From assembly GCF_000381365.1 (NCBI RefSeq), contig NZ_KB905466.1, positions 556,744 through 620,743 on the forward strand: a stretch of DNA of 64,000 nt, given 5' to 3'. Each line of letters opens with the position of its first letter. Position 1 is the first letter of the stretch. The stretch is from Bacteroides salyersiae WAL 10018 = DSM 18765 = JCM 12988. Its GTDB lineage: Bacteria > Bacteroidota > Bacteroidia > Bacteroidales > Bacteroidaceae. Positions 51,904 through 61,747 of the stretch are shown piece after piece. Position numbers and translations under genes: made by a program. The notes beneath the pieces were generated by a model. It was given only the letters and a program-made list of their open reading frames with translations, did no database searches and was not told the origin of the DNA.

Positions 51904-52451
51904 TTCGCTAAAATATAATCATCGATTTCTTTTCGTAAAGTACAGAGTGCTTTCGTCATCTCCGCCTCCACTGTCTTCACTGAAAGGGAGAGAGCCAGGG
52001 CAATCTCGGCATACTTTTTACCTTCCATACGATGCATCTCAAATATACGAAGCCGGCGTCCGGGGAGTTTGTCAAGCGTATGCCGAATCAGTGCCTGCAA
52101 TTCTTCATACTCCAAATCCCGTTGGGGATCCGTTCCCTGCCCGAAAGTATCGGTAGCCAGTACATATTCGCGATGCCGCTCTTCAACTTCTTTATGGCGG
52201 CAATACTGAAGCGCTTCATTGCACGCTGCTTTGTACAGATAACTTTTAATTGACCGGAATATCTGTAATTTTTCCCGATCCTTCCAAAATAGATAGAATA
52301 GTTCTCCTACTATCTCCTCTGCCGTCTCCATTTCACCCGTAATGCCTGCTGCATACCAGCAAAGAGGAGAATAATAACGTCTGAAAACATTCTCAAACGC
52401 TTTTATATCACCCTCTTTTATCTTAGCCAGTATGAACAGTTCATTCAGCAT
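51900..52451 (-). CDS. ECF RNA polymerase sigma-70 factor
   Basis: The 183-residue protein has sigma region 2 (about 15-85, with FENVFRRYYSPLCWYA and a following IVGELFYLFWKDREKL) and sigma region 4 (about 120-175, with LDKLPGRRLRIFEMHRMEGKKYAEIALALSLSVKTVEAEM). It is the Bacteroides type partnered with FecR anti-sigma factors. It probably controls its own locus. The paralogous exported proteins on each side are the most likely targets or sensors. Confidence 0.92.
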   Translation of the reverse strand: MLNELFILAKIKEGDIKAFENVFRRYYSPLCWYAAGITGEMETAEEIVGELFYLFWKDREKLQIFRSIKSYLYKAACNEALQYCRHKEVEERHREYVLATDTFGQGTDPQRDLEYEELQALIRHTLDKLPGRRLRIFEMHRMEGKKYAEIALALSLSVKTVEAEMTKALCTLRKEIDDYILAK

Positions 52452-52501
52452 ATACCGGAATTATTGTGTTGGTATCAAATATAAGAAAAACTATCTGAAA
52501 T

Positions 52502-53764
52502 CTAATGAGATTGCTTCTTCAATTTATCTACGGCATGTTCTAAAGACTCGGTAGGTTCAATAATATTATACTCTTTCCAGAAGTCTTCATTCCAATATTC
52601 GTTTACCAGGTCATAAAACACCTGTTTCTCTTTAAAAGCATTCTTATTGGAAATAGCCGTAAAGCCATCCTCTTGCCGGTCCGTCACCACCATTTCGGAA
52701 AATACCGTATAGCCGGAAGAGAACAGGCGTTTTTTCCAGTCGCACTTGAAGCGAATCGTATTCCAAATATAATTCAAATAGGTCTTTCCGTTCTGTTCCT
52801 TATAAGTCACCAGATAAGAAACCTCTTGTGGTTTGAACCGTAGCCCAAGAGGTTTCCGATGGAGAATAGCTTCTACGGCTTTCGTCTTATTCCGCATATC
52901 CAATGAAAACTCCGCACGAGTGAACGACAGCTTTTCAAAGTCAATATAAAATTTCCCGTAAAACAAAGCATACATTAAATTGACTCTTGGATGGAAGCTG
53001 ACCACATAGTGCATACGGTTATCGAAATTCACCGGCTCTTCAAAGTAAAAATCGTAGAAATCTAAATCTCCTGTACTCAATAGTGCATTCTGGTTCTTCA
53101 CTACATCAAGATAGATTGACAAACTGGGACCACCCACCACTTTTACAGCAAGCGTATCACTCGTCTTTTGACTCAACAGGCGTCGTCCTTTTTGGAGTTG
53201 TACCCGGTCATTAGCCGCTTCCCGGGTGGCATAGCTCGTTTTGTATACATCGATCACGGCTTCCGACACACTGATATAGCGACGCCTTTTTTGTACCGTC
53301 TCCCTATAAAATGCCGTGAGCATATTCGGACCCGATGAATAATTCACCGGTATTTTTCTGATAGCCTCTTCTACAATGGCACGCCCGTTATTGCCAAAAA
53401 TCACAATTTCACTCAACAGATTAGGAGCCGGTATCATCCAGATAGTCAGATCGGATAAATCTTTGTTCCCCTTCAGAGAAATCTGGGTATTCAAATATCC
53501 GATGTGAGATACTTCCAACCCCCAGGCGCTTTCTGCATCCTTTATCTTCAAGGCAAACACTCCATCCGAATTCGTAACAGTACCTATATTCGTACCGGGA
53601 ACAGATACATTTACATTTTCCAACTTTTTCTTATTTTCCTTATCTTTCACAACTCCTGTAACGGTGAAGTAATTTTCCACTTCTTCCTGTGCTTGCAAGG
53701 GAGTAATACCCAGTATCCCCCAAAGCATCAACCAACCGATTGCTATTCCAACTCGCTTTTTCAT
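52502..53764 (-). CDS. Carboxypeptidase-regulatory-domain exported protein upstream of ECF sigma
   Basis: The 420-residue protein has a signal peptide (to about residue 25), a CarboxypepD_reg-like domain at about 30-115 (TGVVKDKENKKKLENVNVSV, with TNSDGVFALKI) and a C-terminal region of about 290 residues related to that of the protein at 49388-50950. It lacks the STN domain. The gene lies 50 bp upstream of the sigma gene in the same direction. The C-terminal part has no motif I recognise; it is beta-rich and may be an outer-membrane-associated or periplasmic domain. Confidence 0.78.
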   Translation of the reverse strand: MKKRVGIAIGWLMLWGILGITPLQAQEEVENYFTVTGVVKDKENKKKLENVNVSVPGTNIGTVTNSDGVFALKIKDAESAWGLEVSHIGYLNTQISLKGNKDLSDLTIWMIPAPNLLSEIVIFGNNGRAIVEEAIRKIPVNYSSGPNMLTAFYRETVQKRRRYISVSEAVIDVYKTSYATREAANDRVQLQKGRRLLSQKTSDTLAVKVVGGPSLSIYLDVVKNQNALLSTGDLDFYDFYFEEPVNFDNRMHYVVSFHPRVNLMYALFYGKFYIDFEKLSFTRAEFSLDMRNKTKAVEAILHRKPLGLRFKPQEVSYLVTYKEQNGKTYLNYIWNTIRFKCDWKKRLFSSGYTVFSEMVVTDRQEDGFTAISNKNAFKEKQVFYDLVNEYWNEDFWKEYNIIEPTESLEHAVDKLKKQSH

Positions 53765-54056
53765 CTCCGTATAGTTTAAAAGGTGAATAATTCTTGTTTC
53801 TACCTATAAGATGGTTTGGAATTGGAAAACCCTATCAATATTTGGTAAAAAAGAAAATAAATAAAGGAAAGATTTTTATTCATAAGCAAGTTAATGTAAA
53901 CACATAAAAATCATAAGAAAACAGTAATTTTAACAGAATATATGATTTTATCCTTACCTTTGTGTACATTGAGTTATCATACTCGAACAACAATCAAGAA
54001 AACCATACAGATACATAACAAGTTCAAATTATAAAACAACTTATTATATTGAATAT
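53765..54056. other. Divergent intergenic region between the sigma locus and the helicase fusion
   Basis: The stretch is AT-rich. A plus-strand TACCTTTG box at 53955-53962 matches the -7 consensus and lies 94 bp upstream of the helicase gene. I see no clear box on the minus strand for the sigma locus, which could be read by its own ECF sigma. Confidence 0.45.
53955..53962 (+). promoter_or_regulatory. Promoter -7 box for the helicase-fusion gene
   Basis: TACCTTTG matches TAnnTTTG; 94-bp leader to the ATG at 54057. Confidence 0.55.
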
Positions 54057-57000
54057 ATGTCAATATGGAGCAGACTCATAGGAATCAAGAAAACTGAGGA
54101 CACAAACAATGTCATCGGTAATAAAACCACATCTGTACCATACGATACCTCACACTATAACTATACTATAATAGATATTGAGGTTAGTTTGAAGGAACAT
54201 AAGATCCATGACATTGGAGCACTTCGCTACGATGGCGCCGCCTATCATAAAGCTTCGAAAGAAGAATTATTTGAATTTATTAATGAGACAGACTATATCT
54301 GCGGCCACAACATTATTCATCATGATGCTAAGTATCTGTTCGCAAACAAAACATGCCGTTGGATTTTAGTCGATACACTTTATGTATCACCTTTATTATT
54401 TCCGGAACGTCCTTACCATAGGCTTGTGAAAGATGACAAACTGACAAGCGAACAAATAAACAATCCGGTGAACGACTGCGAAAAAGCGAAAGCACTACTA
54501 TTAGACGAAATAGCGCGCTGGCACTCATTGCCGAACGAAAAGCGCAGGCTATTTGCATCGCTGCTGAAGGATAAGAAAGAATTTAAGGGGTTCCTGAGTA
54601 TGGTGGATGCGGAATATACTAATGAAGGAATACCTGAACTTATAAAAAAACTTTATGCAGGAAAGATTTGCCAACATGCCGACCTTGACATGCTTATCGA
54701 ACAATATCCATGCGGATTGGCATATGCTTTGGCTTTGATTGATACTACCGATTATCGTTCCATCACTCCCGGATGGGTACTTCACAATTATCCGGAAGTG
54801 GAATTTATTGTAAAACTCCTACGTCACACCAGTTGCCAGAAAGGCTGTAACTATTGCAATACGCAATTAGATGTGCACCATAACTTAAAAGCATTTTTCG
54901 GATATGAACAATTCCGGACCTATGAAGGTGAACCACTACAGGAACAAGCAACTCAAGCTGCGGTAAAAGGCAAATCACTGCTGGCGATATTTCCTACCGG
55001 TGGAGGTAAATCGCTTACCTTCCAATTACCGGCACTAATGGCAAGACGTTCTGTACACGGACTTACGGTCGTCATCTCTCCCTTACAGTCACTAATGAAA
55101 GACCAAGTAGACAACCTTGCCGACAGAGGCATTACAGACGCTGTAACCATAAATGGAATGTTAGACCCCATCACAAGAGCACTGTCAATACAAAGAGTAC
55201 AGGACGGAGAAGCCTCACTTTTGTATATATCTCCCGAAATGCTTCGCTCAAAAACTATTGAAAAGATATTGACAGCACGCCACGTTGTAAGGTTTGTGAT
55301 AGACGAAGCACATTGCTTTTCTTCATGGGGGCAGGATTTCAGAGTTGACTATCTCTACATAGGCAAATTCATCCGAGAATACCAGCAAAAGAAAAAATGT
55401 AAAAATCCAATACCCATATCCTGCTTTACAGCTACAGCAAAACAGAAGGTAATACAAGACATCTGCGACTATTTCAAACAAACATTGAATTTAGAGTTAG
55501 AATTATTCGCATCAACGGCCTCAAGAACAAATCTGCGTTATTCTGTCATACATGCCGATAGTGACAATGACAAATATTTGAAACTAAGAGAGCTTGTGGC
55601 TGAATCCAATTGTCCGACAATTGTTTACGTATCACGTACCAAACGAACGAAAGAACTGGCAGCCAAATTGACCCGCGACGGTTATAAGGCACTACCTTTC
55701 AATGGTAAAATGGAAGCTGAGGAAAAAATTGCCAACCAAGACGCATTCATGAATGACCAAGTACACATTATCGTGGCTACGTCTGCATTCGGTATGGGAG
55801 TCGATAAAAAAGATGTTGGTCTTGTAGTACATTATGATATTTCCGATTCGTTGGAAAACTATGTTCAAGAAGCAGGCAGAGCCGGTCGTGATCCTAATCT
55901 CAGCGCACGTTGTTATGTGCTTTATAGTGACAATGATTTGGACAAGCATTTTATACTACTGAACCAGACAAAACTAAGTATCAGTGAAATACAACAAATA
56001 TGGAAAGCGATAAAAGATCTTACCAGACAACGTATGAAAGTCAGTTGTTCTGCATTGGAAATTGCCCGGAAAGCCGGATGGGATGATTCGGTATCTGATA
56101 TTGAAACCCGTGTACGAACAGCATTAGCAGCTTTGGAACAAAATGGATATTTGGTAAGAGGAAACAATGTACCTCATGTATATGCTACAGGTATCACTGT
56201 AAAGAATATGGATGAAGCAAGAAAACGCATATCAGCATCGCTGCTCTTTGACAGTGACGAAATAGAAAAGGCAGTCCGAATCATCAAATCATTGATATCT
56301 CAAAAACACATTGCCAAAGCCCAAAATCCAGAAGCAGAATCACGAATTGATTATCTGGCAGATATATTGGGGCTAAGTAAAAAAGAAGTAATATCCGTAG
56401 TAGAACGAATGCGACAAGAAGGTATATTGGCAGACAGTAAAGATATATCTGCCTACTTGCTGGATGCAGGTGACTCAGAACGAAAATCACAAACACTTCT
56501 CGAACGTTTTGCCAAACTTGAGCAATACATCCTCAACCATATTCCTGACGAATCTTTACGAATATCATGCAAGCAACTGAATGACAATGCAGTAAATGAC
56601 GGAATCAATACATCCAAAGAAAAAGATATTCGGACACTACTCTATTTCCTCACCATCAAAGGCTATACTCGTAAAAAAGAGGATGCTGCCCGCAATATAG
56701 AAATAAGTCGTCAGGCAAACTTGGAATCAACCATCAAACGTTTTGAAAAACGATTGGAAATAAGTCGTTTCACCATAGAATGGTTGTACAGAATCGCCTC
56801 TGATACGGTAAAGGAGAATTCATCAAACAAGGCCATCCAATTCTCCGTAGTAGAACTTCTGAATCAAATAAAATCAAGCCCCCAATCCCTTTTCGGCACA
56901 CTTGATGACATTCAGTTAGAAGATGTGGAAGAAGCACTTCTGTACTTATCAAAAATCGGTGCACTAAAACTTGAAGGTGGATTTCTGGTTCTTTATAACG

Positions 57001-58937
57001 CCATGAATATCCAGAGAATAAAAGACAATAAATCGAGATACAAGCAAGACGATTACCGGATGCTCAATGAATTCTACAAGCAGAAGATTCAACAAGTACA
57101 TATTGTAGGCGAATATGCCAATCTGATGGTGAAGAATTACGACGCAGCCTTACGATACGTTCAAGACTATTTCCAGATGGATTACAGGAAGTTTGTCACA
57201 AAATATTTCAAAGGGGACAGAGTTAGTGAGATACAACGTAACCTGACACCACGGAAATACGAGCAATTGTTCGGGCAACTGTCCAAACGTCAAATGGAGA
57301 TTATTTCCGATAAGGATTCGCGTTGCATTGTGGTTGCAGCCGGGCCGGGCAGCGGGAAAACACGAGTATTGGTCCACAAACTTGCCTCACTTCTGCTACT
57401 TGAAGACGTAAAACACGAACAGCTCCTGATGCTGACATTCTCAAGGGCAGCCGCTACGGAATTCAAACAAAGACTCATGGAGTTAATAGGCAATGCTGCC
57501 CATTTTGTTGAAATAAAAACCTTCCACTCCTATTGCTTCGACCTTCTGGGACGGATAGGAAATCTTGAAGATGCAAAAAATGTCGTTTCAAAAGCAGCCG
57601 AGATGATTGCCCAAGGGGAAGTAGAGCCAAACAAAATTGGCAAGACGGTGCTGGTCATAGACGAAGCTCAAGATATGGGAGTTGAAGAACATGCGCTTGT
57701 TAAGGCTCTGATGACCAACAATGAAGAAATGCGTGTGATAGCAGTGGGAGACGATGACCAAAACATCTATGAATTCCGTGGTTCCGATTCAAGCTATATG
57801 TACCGACTGACACAAGAAAGTGGAAGCACATTTGTCGAGATGACCGAGAATTACCGCAGTGCGCGCCATCCGGTGGATTTTGCCAACGGGTTCTTGAAAG
57901 CTATCGATAAAAGAATAAAAAGTGCGCCAATCATCTCCATGAGAAAAGAAGAAGGTTGGGTAGAAGTGACACGCCATCAATCAAAGTATATGTATCAGCC
58001 ACTCGTCGAAAACTTGCTTCAACATAGGGATAAAGGCACTTCGTGTGTACTGACCCAAACAAACGAAGAAGCTGTCATCCTGGTGGCTCTTTTGCGAGAA
58101 CATGGCATAAACTGTAAATTAATACAGTCAATGGACGGTTTACGCTTCTGGAATATGGCCGAGATAAGGTATTTCTTAAGATATATAGACAAACGAGTAA
58201 AAACGCCACTAATTACAGAAGAACTATGGGAGGAAACCAAGCATGTAACCTTTTCCACTTATGACAGGAGTCTAAGTTTGATGTATGTGAAGCGTTGTAT
58301 AGAACAGTTTGAACAAACCAATAAGGTGAAATACCTGAGTGACTTCAAAGAATTTATATTTGAATCGTCAGTGGAAGACTTCTGCGATGTTTCAGGAGCC
58401 GATGTTGTAGTGTCGACCATTCATAAAGCCAAGGGCAGAGAATTTGACGATGTGTATATGCTCATATCCGATAATTATTCAAAAGACGCCCATCTGATGC
58501 GCCGGTATTATGTAGGAATAACTCGTACGAAAAACCGGCTGTTTGTACATACGAACGGAGATTGTTTTAATCGTTTAAATACAGACCGATATTTTGTCGA
58601 CCAACGACAGTATGACATGCCCAAAGATGTTGTTCTGCAACTTTCTCACAAAGATGTCTATTTGGGATTTTTCAAAGAACGGAAGCAAGAAGTCTTAGCA
58701 TTGAGAGGAGGGGATTCTTTGACTTACAATAATTTCTTTTTGTATAGTTCGCTAACCAATAAGCCTGTAGCAAAGTTATCATTAAAAATGCAGGATACAT
58801 TATCAGAATGGGAAGAAAGAGGTTATAAAGTAAAATCCGCATCTGTACGATTTGTTGTGGCATGGAAACCCAAAGATGCACAAAAAGACGAATCAGAAAC
58901 AGCTGTTCTTTTAGCAGATTTGATTCTTTCTTCATAA
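54057..58937 (+). CDS. Three-part fusion: DEDD exonuclease-like domain + RecQ helicase + UvrD-like helicase
   Basis: The 1626-residue protein has three enzyme parts. Residues about 35-150 form a DnaQ-like exonuclease fold with D40-x-E42 (TIIDIEVS), GHNIIHHD (Asp90) and NNPVND (Asp140). About 285-640 is an SF2 RecQ helicase: FPTGGGKS at 312-319, IDEAHCFSSWGQDFR at 415-429, CFTATA, and GMGVDKKDVGLVVHYD with QEAGRAGRD. About 1075-1540 is an SF1 UvrD/PcrA helicase: AGPGSGKTRVL at about 1096, VIDEAQDMG, GDDDQNIYEFRG, TENYRSARHP, STIHKAKGREFDDVY and YVGITRTKNRLFV. A cysteine-rich segment CQKGCNYCN sits near 262. All helicase motifs look intact. It likely acts in recombination, repair or DNA defence. 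Confidence 0.9.
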   Translation: MSIWSRLIGIKKTEDTNNVIGNKTTSVPYDTSHYNYTIIDIEVSLKEHKIHDIGALRYDGAAYHKASKEELFEFINETDYICGHNIIHHDAKYLFANKTCRWILVDTLYVSPLLFPERPYHRLVKDDKLTSEQINNPVNDCEKAKALLLDEIARWHSLPNEKRRLFASLLKDKKEFKGFLSMVDAEYTNEGIPELIKKLYAGKICQHADLDMLIEQYPCGLAYALALIDTTDYRSITPGWVLHNYPEVEFIVKLLRHTSCQKGCNYCNTQLDVHHNLKAFFGYEQFRTYEGEPLQEQATQAAVKGKSLLAIFPTGGGKSLTFQLPALMARRSVHGLTVVISPLQSLMKDQVDNLADRGITDAVTINGMLDPITRALSIQRVQDGEASLLYISPEMLRSKTIEKILTARHVVRFVIDEAHCFSSWGQDFRVDYLYIGKFIREYQQKKKCKNPIPISCFTATAKQKVIQDICDYFKQTLNLELELFASTASRTNLRYSVIHADSDNDKYLKLRELVAESNCPTIVYVSRTKRTKELAAKLTRDGYKALPFNGKMEAEEKIANQDAFMNDQVHIIVATSAFGMGVDKKDVGLVVHYDISDSLENYVQEAGRAGRDPNLSARCYVLYSDNDLDKHFILLNQTKLSISEIQQIWKAIKDLTRQRMKVSCSALEIARKAGWDDSVSDIETRVRTALAALEQNGYLVRGNNVPHVYATGITVKNMDEARKRISASLLFDSDEIEKAVRIIKSLISQKHIAKAQNPEAESRIDYLADILGLSKKEVISVVERMRQEGILADSKDISAYLLDAGDSERKSQTLLERFAKLEQYILNHIPDESLRISCKQLNDNAVNDGINTSKEKDIRTLLYFLTIKGYTRKKEDAARNIEISRQANLESTIKRFEKRLEISRFTIEWLYRIASDTVKENSSNKAIQFSVVELLNQIKSSPQSLFGTLDDIQLEDVEEALLYLSKIGALKLEGGFLVLYNAMNIQRIKDNKSRYKQDDYRMLNEFYKQKIQQVHIVGEYANLMVKNYDAALRYVQDYFQMDYRKFVTKYFKGDRVSEIQRNLTPRKYEQLFGQLSKRQMEIISDKDSRCIVVAAGPGSGKTRVLVHKLASLLLLEDVKHEQLLMLTFSRAAATEFKQRLMELIGNAAHFVEIKTFHSYCFDLLGRIGNLEDAKNVVSKAAEMIAQGEVEPNKIGKTVLVIDEAQDMGVEEHALVKALMTNNEEMRVIAVGDDDQNIYEFRGSDSSYMYRLTQESGSTFVEMTENYRSARHPVDFANGFLKAIDKRIKSAPIISMRKEEGWVEVTRHQSKYMYQPLVENLLQHRDKGTSCVLTQTNEEAVILVALLREHGINCKLIQSMDGLRFWNMAEIRYFLRYIDKRVKTPLITEELWEETKHVTFSTYDRSLSLMYVKRCIEQFEQTNKVKYLSDFKEFIFESSVEDFCDVSGADVVVSTIHKAKGREFDDVYMLISDNYSKDAHLMRRYYVGITRTKNRLFVHTNGDCFNRLNTDRYFVDQRQYDMPKDVVLQLSHKDVYLGFFKERKQEVLALRGGDSLTYNNFFLYSSLTNKPVAKLSLKMQDTLSEWEERGYKVKSASVRFVVAWKPKDAQKDESETAVLLADLILSS

Positions 58938-58989
58938 GTTAAGATACATGAAATTGCTACAATCACTACCTTTTAATGATATGAAATAA

Positions 58990-59113
58990 TTAGTTATCAA
59001 CGATGGCATTGATGATACGTACAAGATCATTTCCCGTAATATTTTCATTAATTCTTTGAGGAAATGGTACTGCTTGGTTAGGGTATGTAAGGACGAAAAT
59101 GTAACTTTGCCAT
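58990..59113 (-). pseudogene. Vestige of an IS1182-type transposase N-terminus
   Basis: On the minus strand from the ATG at 59113 the sequence reads MAKLHFRPYIP, then after a one-base shift NQAVPFPQRINENITGNDLV followed by RIINAIVDN and a stop. This is the conserved start of IS1182-family transposases (LPPxLDExIPxNHxVRxVNxxVD pattern). Only about 40 of over 450 codons remain, with a frameshift. It lies between the helicase fusion and dnaK. The rest of 58938-59196 holds no gene I can support. Confidence 0.65.
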
Positions 59114-59196
59114 AAAGAACAACTTATATACCTAAAGCTACATCTTTAGGCAATGACAAAGCCTTGGCTTGAGAAAGTCTGGTCTTGGTGCATAAA

Positions 59197-59234
59197 AAAG
59201 GAGATGTGCCGTTATCGGCACACCTCCTTTTATT
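59197..59234 (-). terminator. Intrinsic terminator downstream of dnaK
   Basis: A 15-bp stem with one mismatch (59197-59211 with 59216-59230, loop TTAT) is flanked on both sides by A/T runs, so it could serve both strands. On the minus strand it is followed by TTTTTTATG. It lies 41 bp past the dnaK stop. Confidence 0.75.
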
Positions 59235-59271
59235 TTTATATCTGTTCTTAATCTATCGATAATTATCGACC

Positions 59272-61191
59272 TTACTTCACTTCCTCAAAATCCGCATCCT
59301 GAATATGTTCGTCCTGTCCACCGTTGGACTGACCACCACCGGATTGTCCGGCGTTCATATCAGGACCGGCTTGTGCACCACCTTGGGCACCGCCCTGAGC
59401 GTACATCTCTGCACTTGCAGCTTGGAATGCAGTATTCAATTCGGCCATAGCACTGTCAATAGTTGCCAAATCCTGAGCCTTGTGAGCATCCTTCAGTTTC
59501 TGCAAAGCAGCTTCGATCGGAGCTTTCTTATCAGCAGGCAACTTGTCACCTAATTCTTTCAGTTGATTTTCAGTTGAGAAAATCATACTGTCAGCTTGAT
59601 TTAACTTGTCGATCTTTTCACGTTCTTTCTTATCAGCTTCAGCGTTTGCTTCGGCTTCAGCTTTCATCTTTTCAATTTCTTCTTTGCTCAAACCACTGGA
59701 AGCTTCGATACGGATAGCTTGTTCTTTACCTGTAGCCTTATCTTTAGCAGATACCTTCAGAATACCGTTGGCATCGATATCGAATGTAACTTCAATCTGA
59801 GGAACACCACGACGAGCCGGAGCAATACCTGTCAAGTTAAACTGACCGATAGATTTATTCTGCGCAGCCATCGGACGTTCGCCTTGCAATACATGAATGG
59901 TCACTTCAGTCTGGTTATCGGCAGCCGTAGAGAAAGTTTCGCTCTTACGTGCAGGAATCGTTGTATTAGCGTCAATCAATTTAGTCATTACACCACCTAA
60001 GGTTTCGATACCCATTGACAACGGAGTAACGTCCAACAACACCACACCCTTAATCTCATCTGTTAAAACAGCACCTTGCACAGCAGCACCTACCGCTACT
60101 ACTTCATCCGGGTTAACACCCTTAGAAGGAGCTTTGCCGAAGAAGTCTTCAACTAACTTCTGAACAGCCGGTATACGTGAAGAACCACCAACAAGGATTA
60201 CTTCGTCAATATCAGCATTATTCAAACCGGCATCCTGCATAGCTTTCTTGCAAGGTTCAAGACAAGCCTGAATCAAGCTATGAGCCAAAGATTCGAATTT
60301 TGCACGAGTCAAAGTCTTAACCAAATGCTTAGGCACACCTCCTACCGGCATAATGTACGGTAAGTTGATTTCTGTACTTGTAGAAGAAGACAATTCGATC
60401 TTTGCCTTTTCTGCAGCTTCTTTCAGACGTTGCAAAGCCATCGGATCTTGAGTAAGATCGGCACCTTCGTCTTTCTTGAATTCTTCAACCAACCAATTAA
60501 TGATTACTTGGTCGAAATCATCACCACCCAAGTGAGTGTCACCGTTTGTAGAAAGTACTTCGAACACACCGCCACCGAACTCAAGGATAGAAATATCAAA
60601 TGTACCTCCACCAAGGTCGAATACGGCAATCTTCATATCTTTGTGAGCCTTGTCAAGACCATAGGCCAACGCAGCAGCCGTCGGTTCGTTTACGATACGT
60701 TTTACTTCCAATCCGGCAATCTGACCAGCTTCTTTAGTAGCCTGACGTTGTGAATCCGAGAAATAGGCAGGAACTGTGATAACGGCTTCCGTTACTTCCT
60801 GTCCCAGATAATCTTCAGCAGTCTTTTTCATTTTCTGCAAAATCATTGCAGATATTTCTTGAGGAGTGTAAAGACGACCGTCGATGTCGACACGCGGCGT
60901 GTTATTATCGCCTTTTACCACTTTATATGGAACGCGAGCTACCTCTTTCTGTACTTGATCCCAATTTTCACCCATGAAACGTTTGATAGAAAAAATCGTA
61001 CGTTTCGGGTTTGTGATAGCCTGACGTTTAGCAGGATCACCTACTTTACGTTCGCCACCGTCCACGAATGCAACGATAGAAGGAGTCGTACGTTTACCTT
61101 CACTATTTGCTATTACTACCGGTTCGTTTCCTTCAAATACGGAAACACATGAGTTTGTAGTTCCTAAGTCAATACCAATAATTTTTCCCAT
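59272..61191 (-). CDS. dnaK: Chaperone DnaK (Hsp70)
   Basis: The 639-residue protein is full length. The nucleotide-binding domain has [13 protein letters not shown] at the start, [14 protein letters not shown] and the [15 protein letters not shown] region; the substrate domain follows from about residue 390, and the tail is rich in Gly and Gln and ends FEEVK. It is the ATP-driven chaperone of the cytosol. dnaJ and grpE are not adjacent, as is usual for Bacteroides. The 556-bp upstream gap contains an inverted repeat but no CIRCE element. Confidence 0.97.
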   Translation of the reverse strand: MGKIIGIDLGTTNSCVSVFEGNEPVVIANSEGKRTTPSIVAFVDGGERKVGDPAKRQAITNPKRTIFSIKRFMGENWDQVQKEVARVPYKVVKGDNNTPRVDIDGRLYTPQEISAMILQKMKKTAEDYLGQEVTEAVITVPAYFSDSQRQATKEAGQIAGLEVKRIVNEPTAAALAYGLDKAHKDMKIAVFDLGGGTFDISILEFGGGVFEVLSTNGDTHLGGDDFDQVIINWLVEEFKKDEGADLTQDPMALQRLKEAAEKAKIELSSSTSTEINLPYIMPVGGVPKHLVKTLTRAKFESLAHSLIQACLEPCKKAMQDAGLNNADIDEVILVGGSSRIPAVQKLVEDFFGKAPSKGVNPDEVVAVGAAVQGAVLTDEIKGVVLLDVTPLSMGIETLGGVMTKLIDANTTIPARKSETFSTAADNQTEVTIHVLQGERPMAAQNKSIGQFNLTGIAPARRGVPQIEVTFDIDANGILKVSAKDKATGKEQAIRIEASSGLSKEEIEKMKAEAEANAEADKKEREKIDKLNQADSMIFSTENQLKELGDKLPADKKAPIEAALQKLKDAHKAQDLATIDSAMAELNTAFQAASAEMYAQGGAQGGAQAGPDMNAGQSGGGQSNGGQDEHIQDADFEEVK

Positions 61192-61660
61192 AATCTTTAT
61201 ACTTTTATATTATTATTATTCAAATTTCCTTTTGTCCGGCTGTTGTCTTATTCCTTATTTCTAAGGGTATCTTCCAAACGGACGACAATCTAAAAACAAA
61301 CCGTATGCCAAAAGGAAATTACATTAGTCAGTGACATATTTTCTGCCAAAAAGACAGTTTTTAACTACATAGCTTGTGCAATAGATGCAAACATAACCCG
61401 CAGTTGACTCATACAACAAATGTAACTGACTCTGGTTCGATACGGAAAAATAAAATTATGTTTCTTCACGGGAAGATATAACAAACAGCCTTTCTCTCCC
61501 AACTGCCATACTGGCGGACCGTACATTTTTTAATGGGAATTATAGAGCCTGTTTAAATTTTGCCCAGCATTATTTTGAGAGGAAAATTCAAACAAGCCCT
61601 ACATTTTATAATTAAGGATAGAGCCATAAGTACATAATACATCCAAGTCTGTAAATCAAC
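61192..61660. other. dnaK upstream region with long-range inverted repeat
   Basis: AATTTCCTTTTG at 61223-61234 and CAAAAGGAAATT at 61309-61320 are perfect 12-bp inverted arms about 75 bp apart, between 30 and 130 bp upstream of dnaK. They may fold the leader mRNA. No CIRCE sequence (TTAGCACTC-N9-GAGTGCTAA) is present. From 61321 to 61660 I see no gene, and only weak AT-rich repeats. Confidence 0.45.
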
Positions 61661-61695
61661 AGACCCGGATACACATGCATTGCATATCCGGGTCT
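61661..61695 (-). terminator. Terminator hairpin downstream of the META gene
   Basis: AGACCCGGATA at 61661-61671 pairs perfectly with TATCCGGGTCT at 61685-61695 across 13 nt. It lies about 53 bp past the META-gene stop. The T-run is weak, but the stem is strong. Confidence 0.6.
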
Positions 61696-61747
61696 ATCTC
61701 TTCCCCCTACTTATGTAGAGCAAGATTATTTCTATATATAGTATTGA

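Noticed and set aside
61192..61330. CIRCE (HrcA) operator upstream of dnaK
   Set aside because: No TTAGCACTC-N9-GAGTGCTAA-like sequence is present; only an unrelated 12-bp inverted pair.
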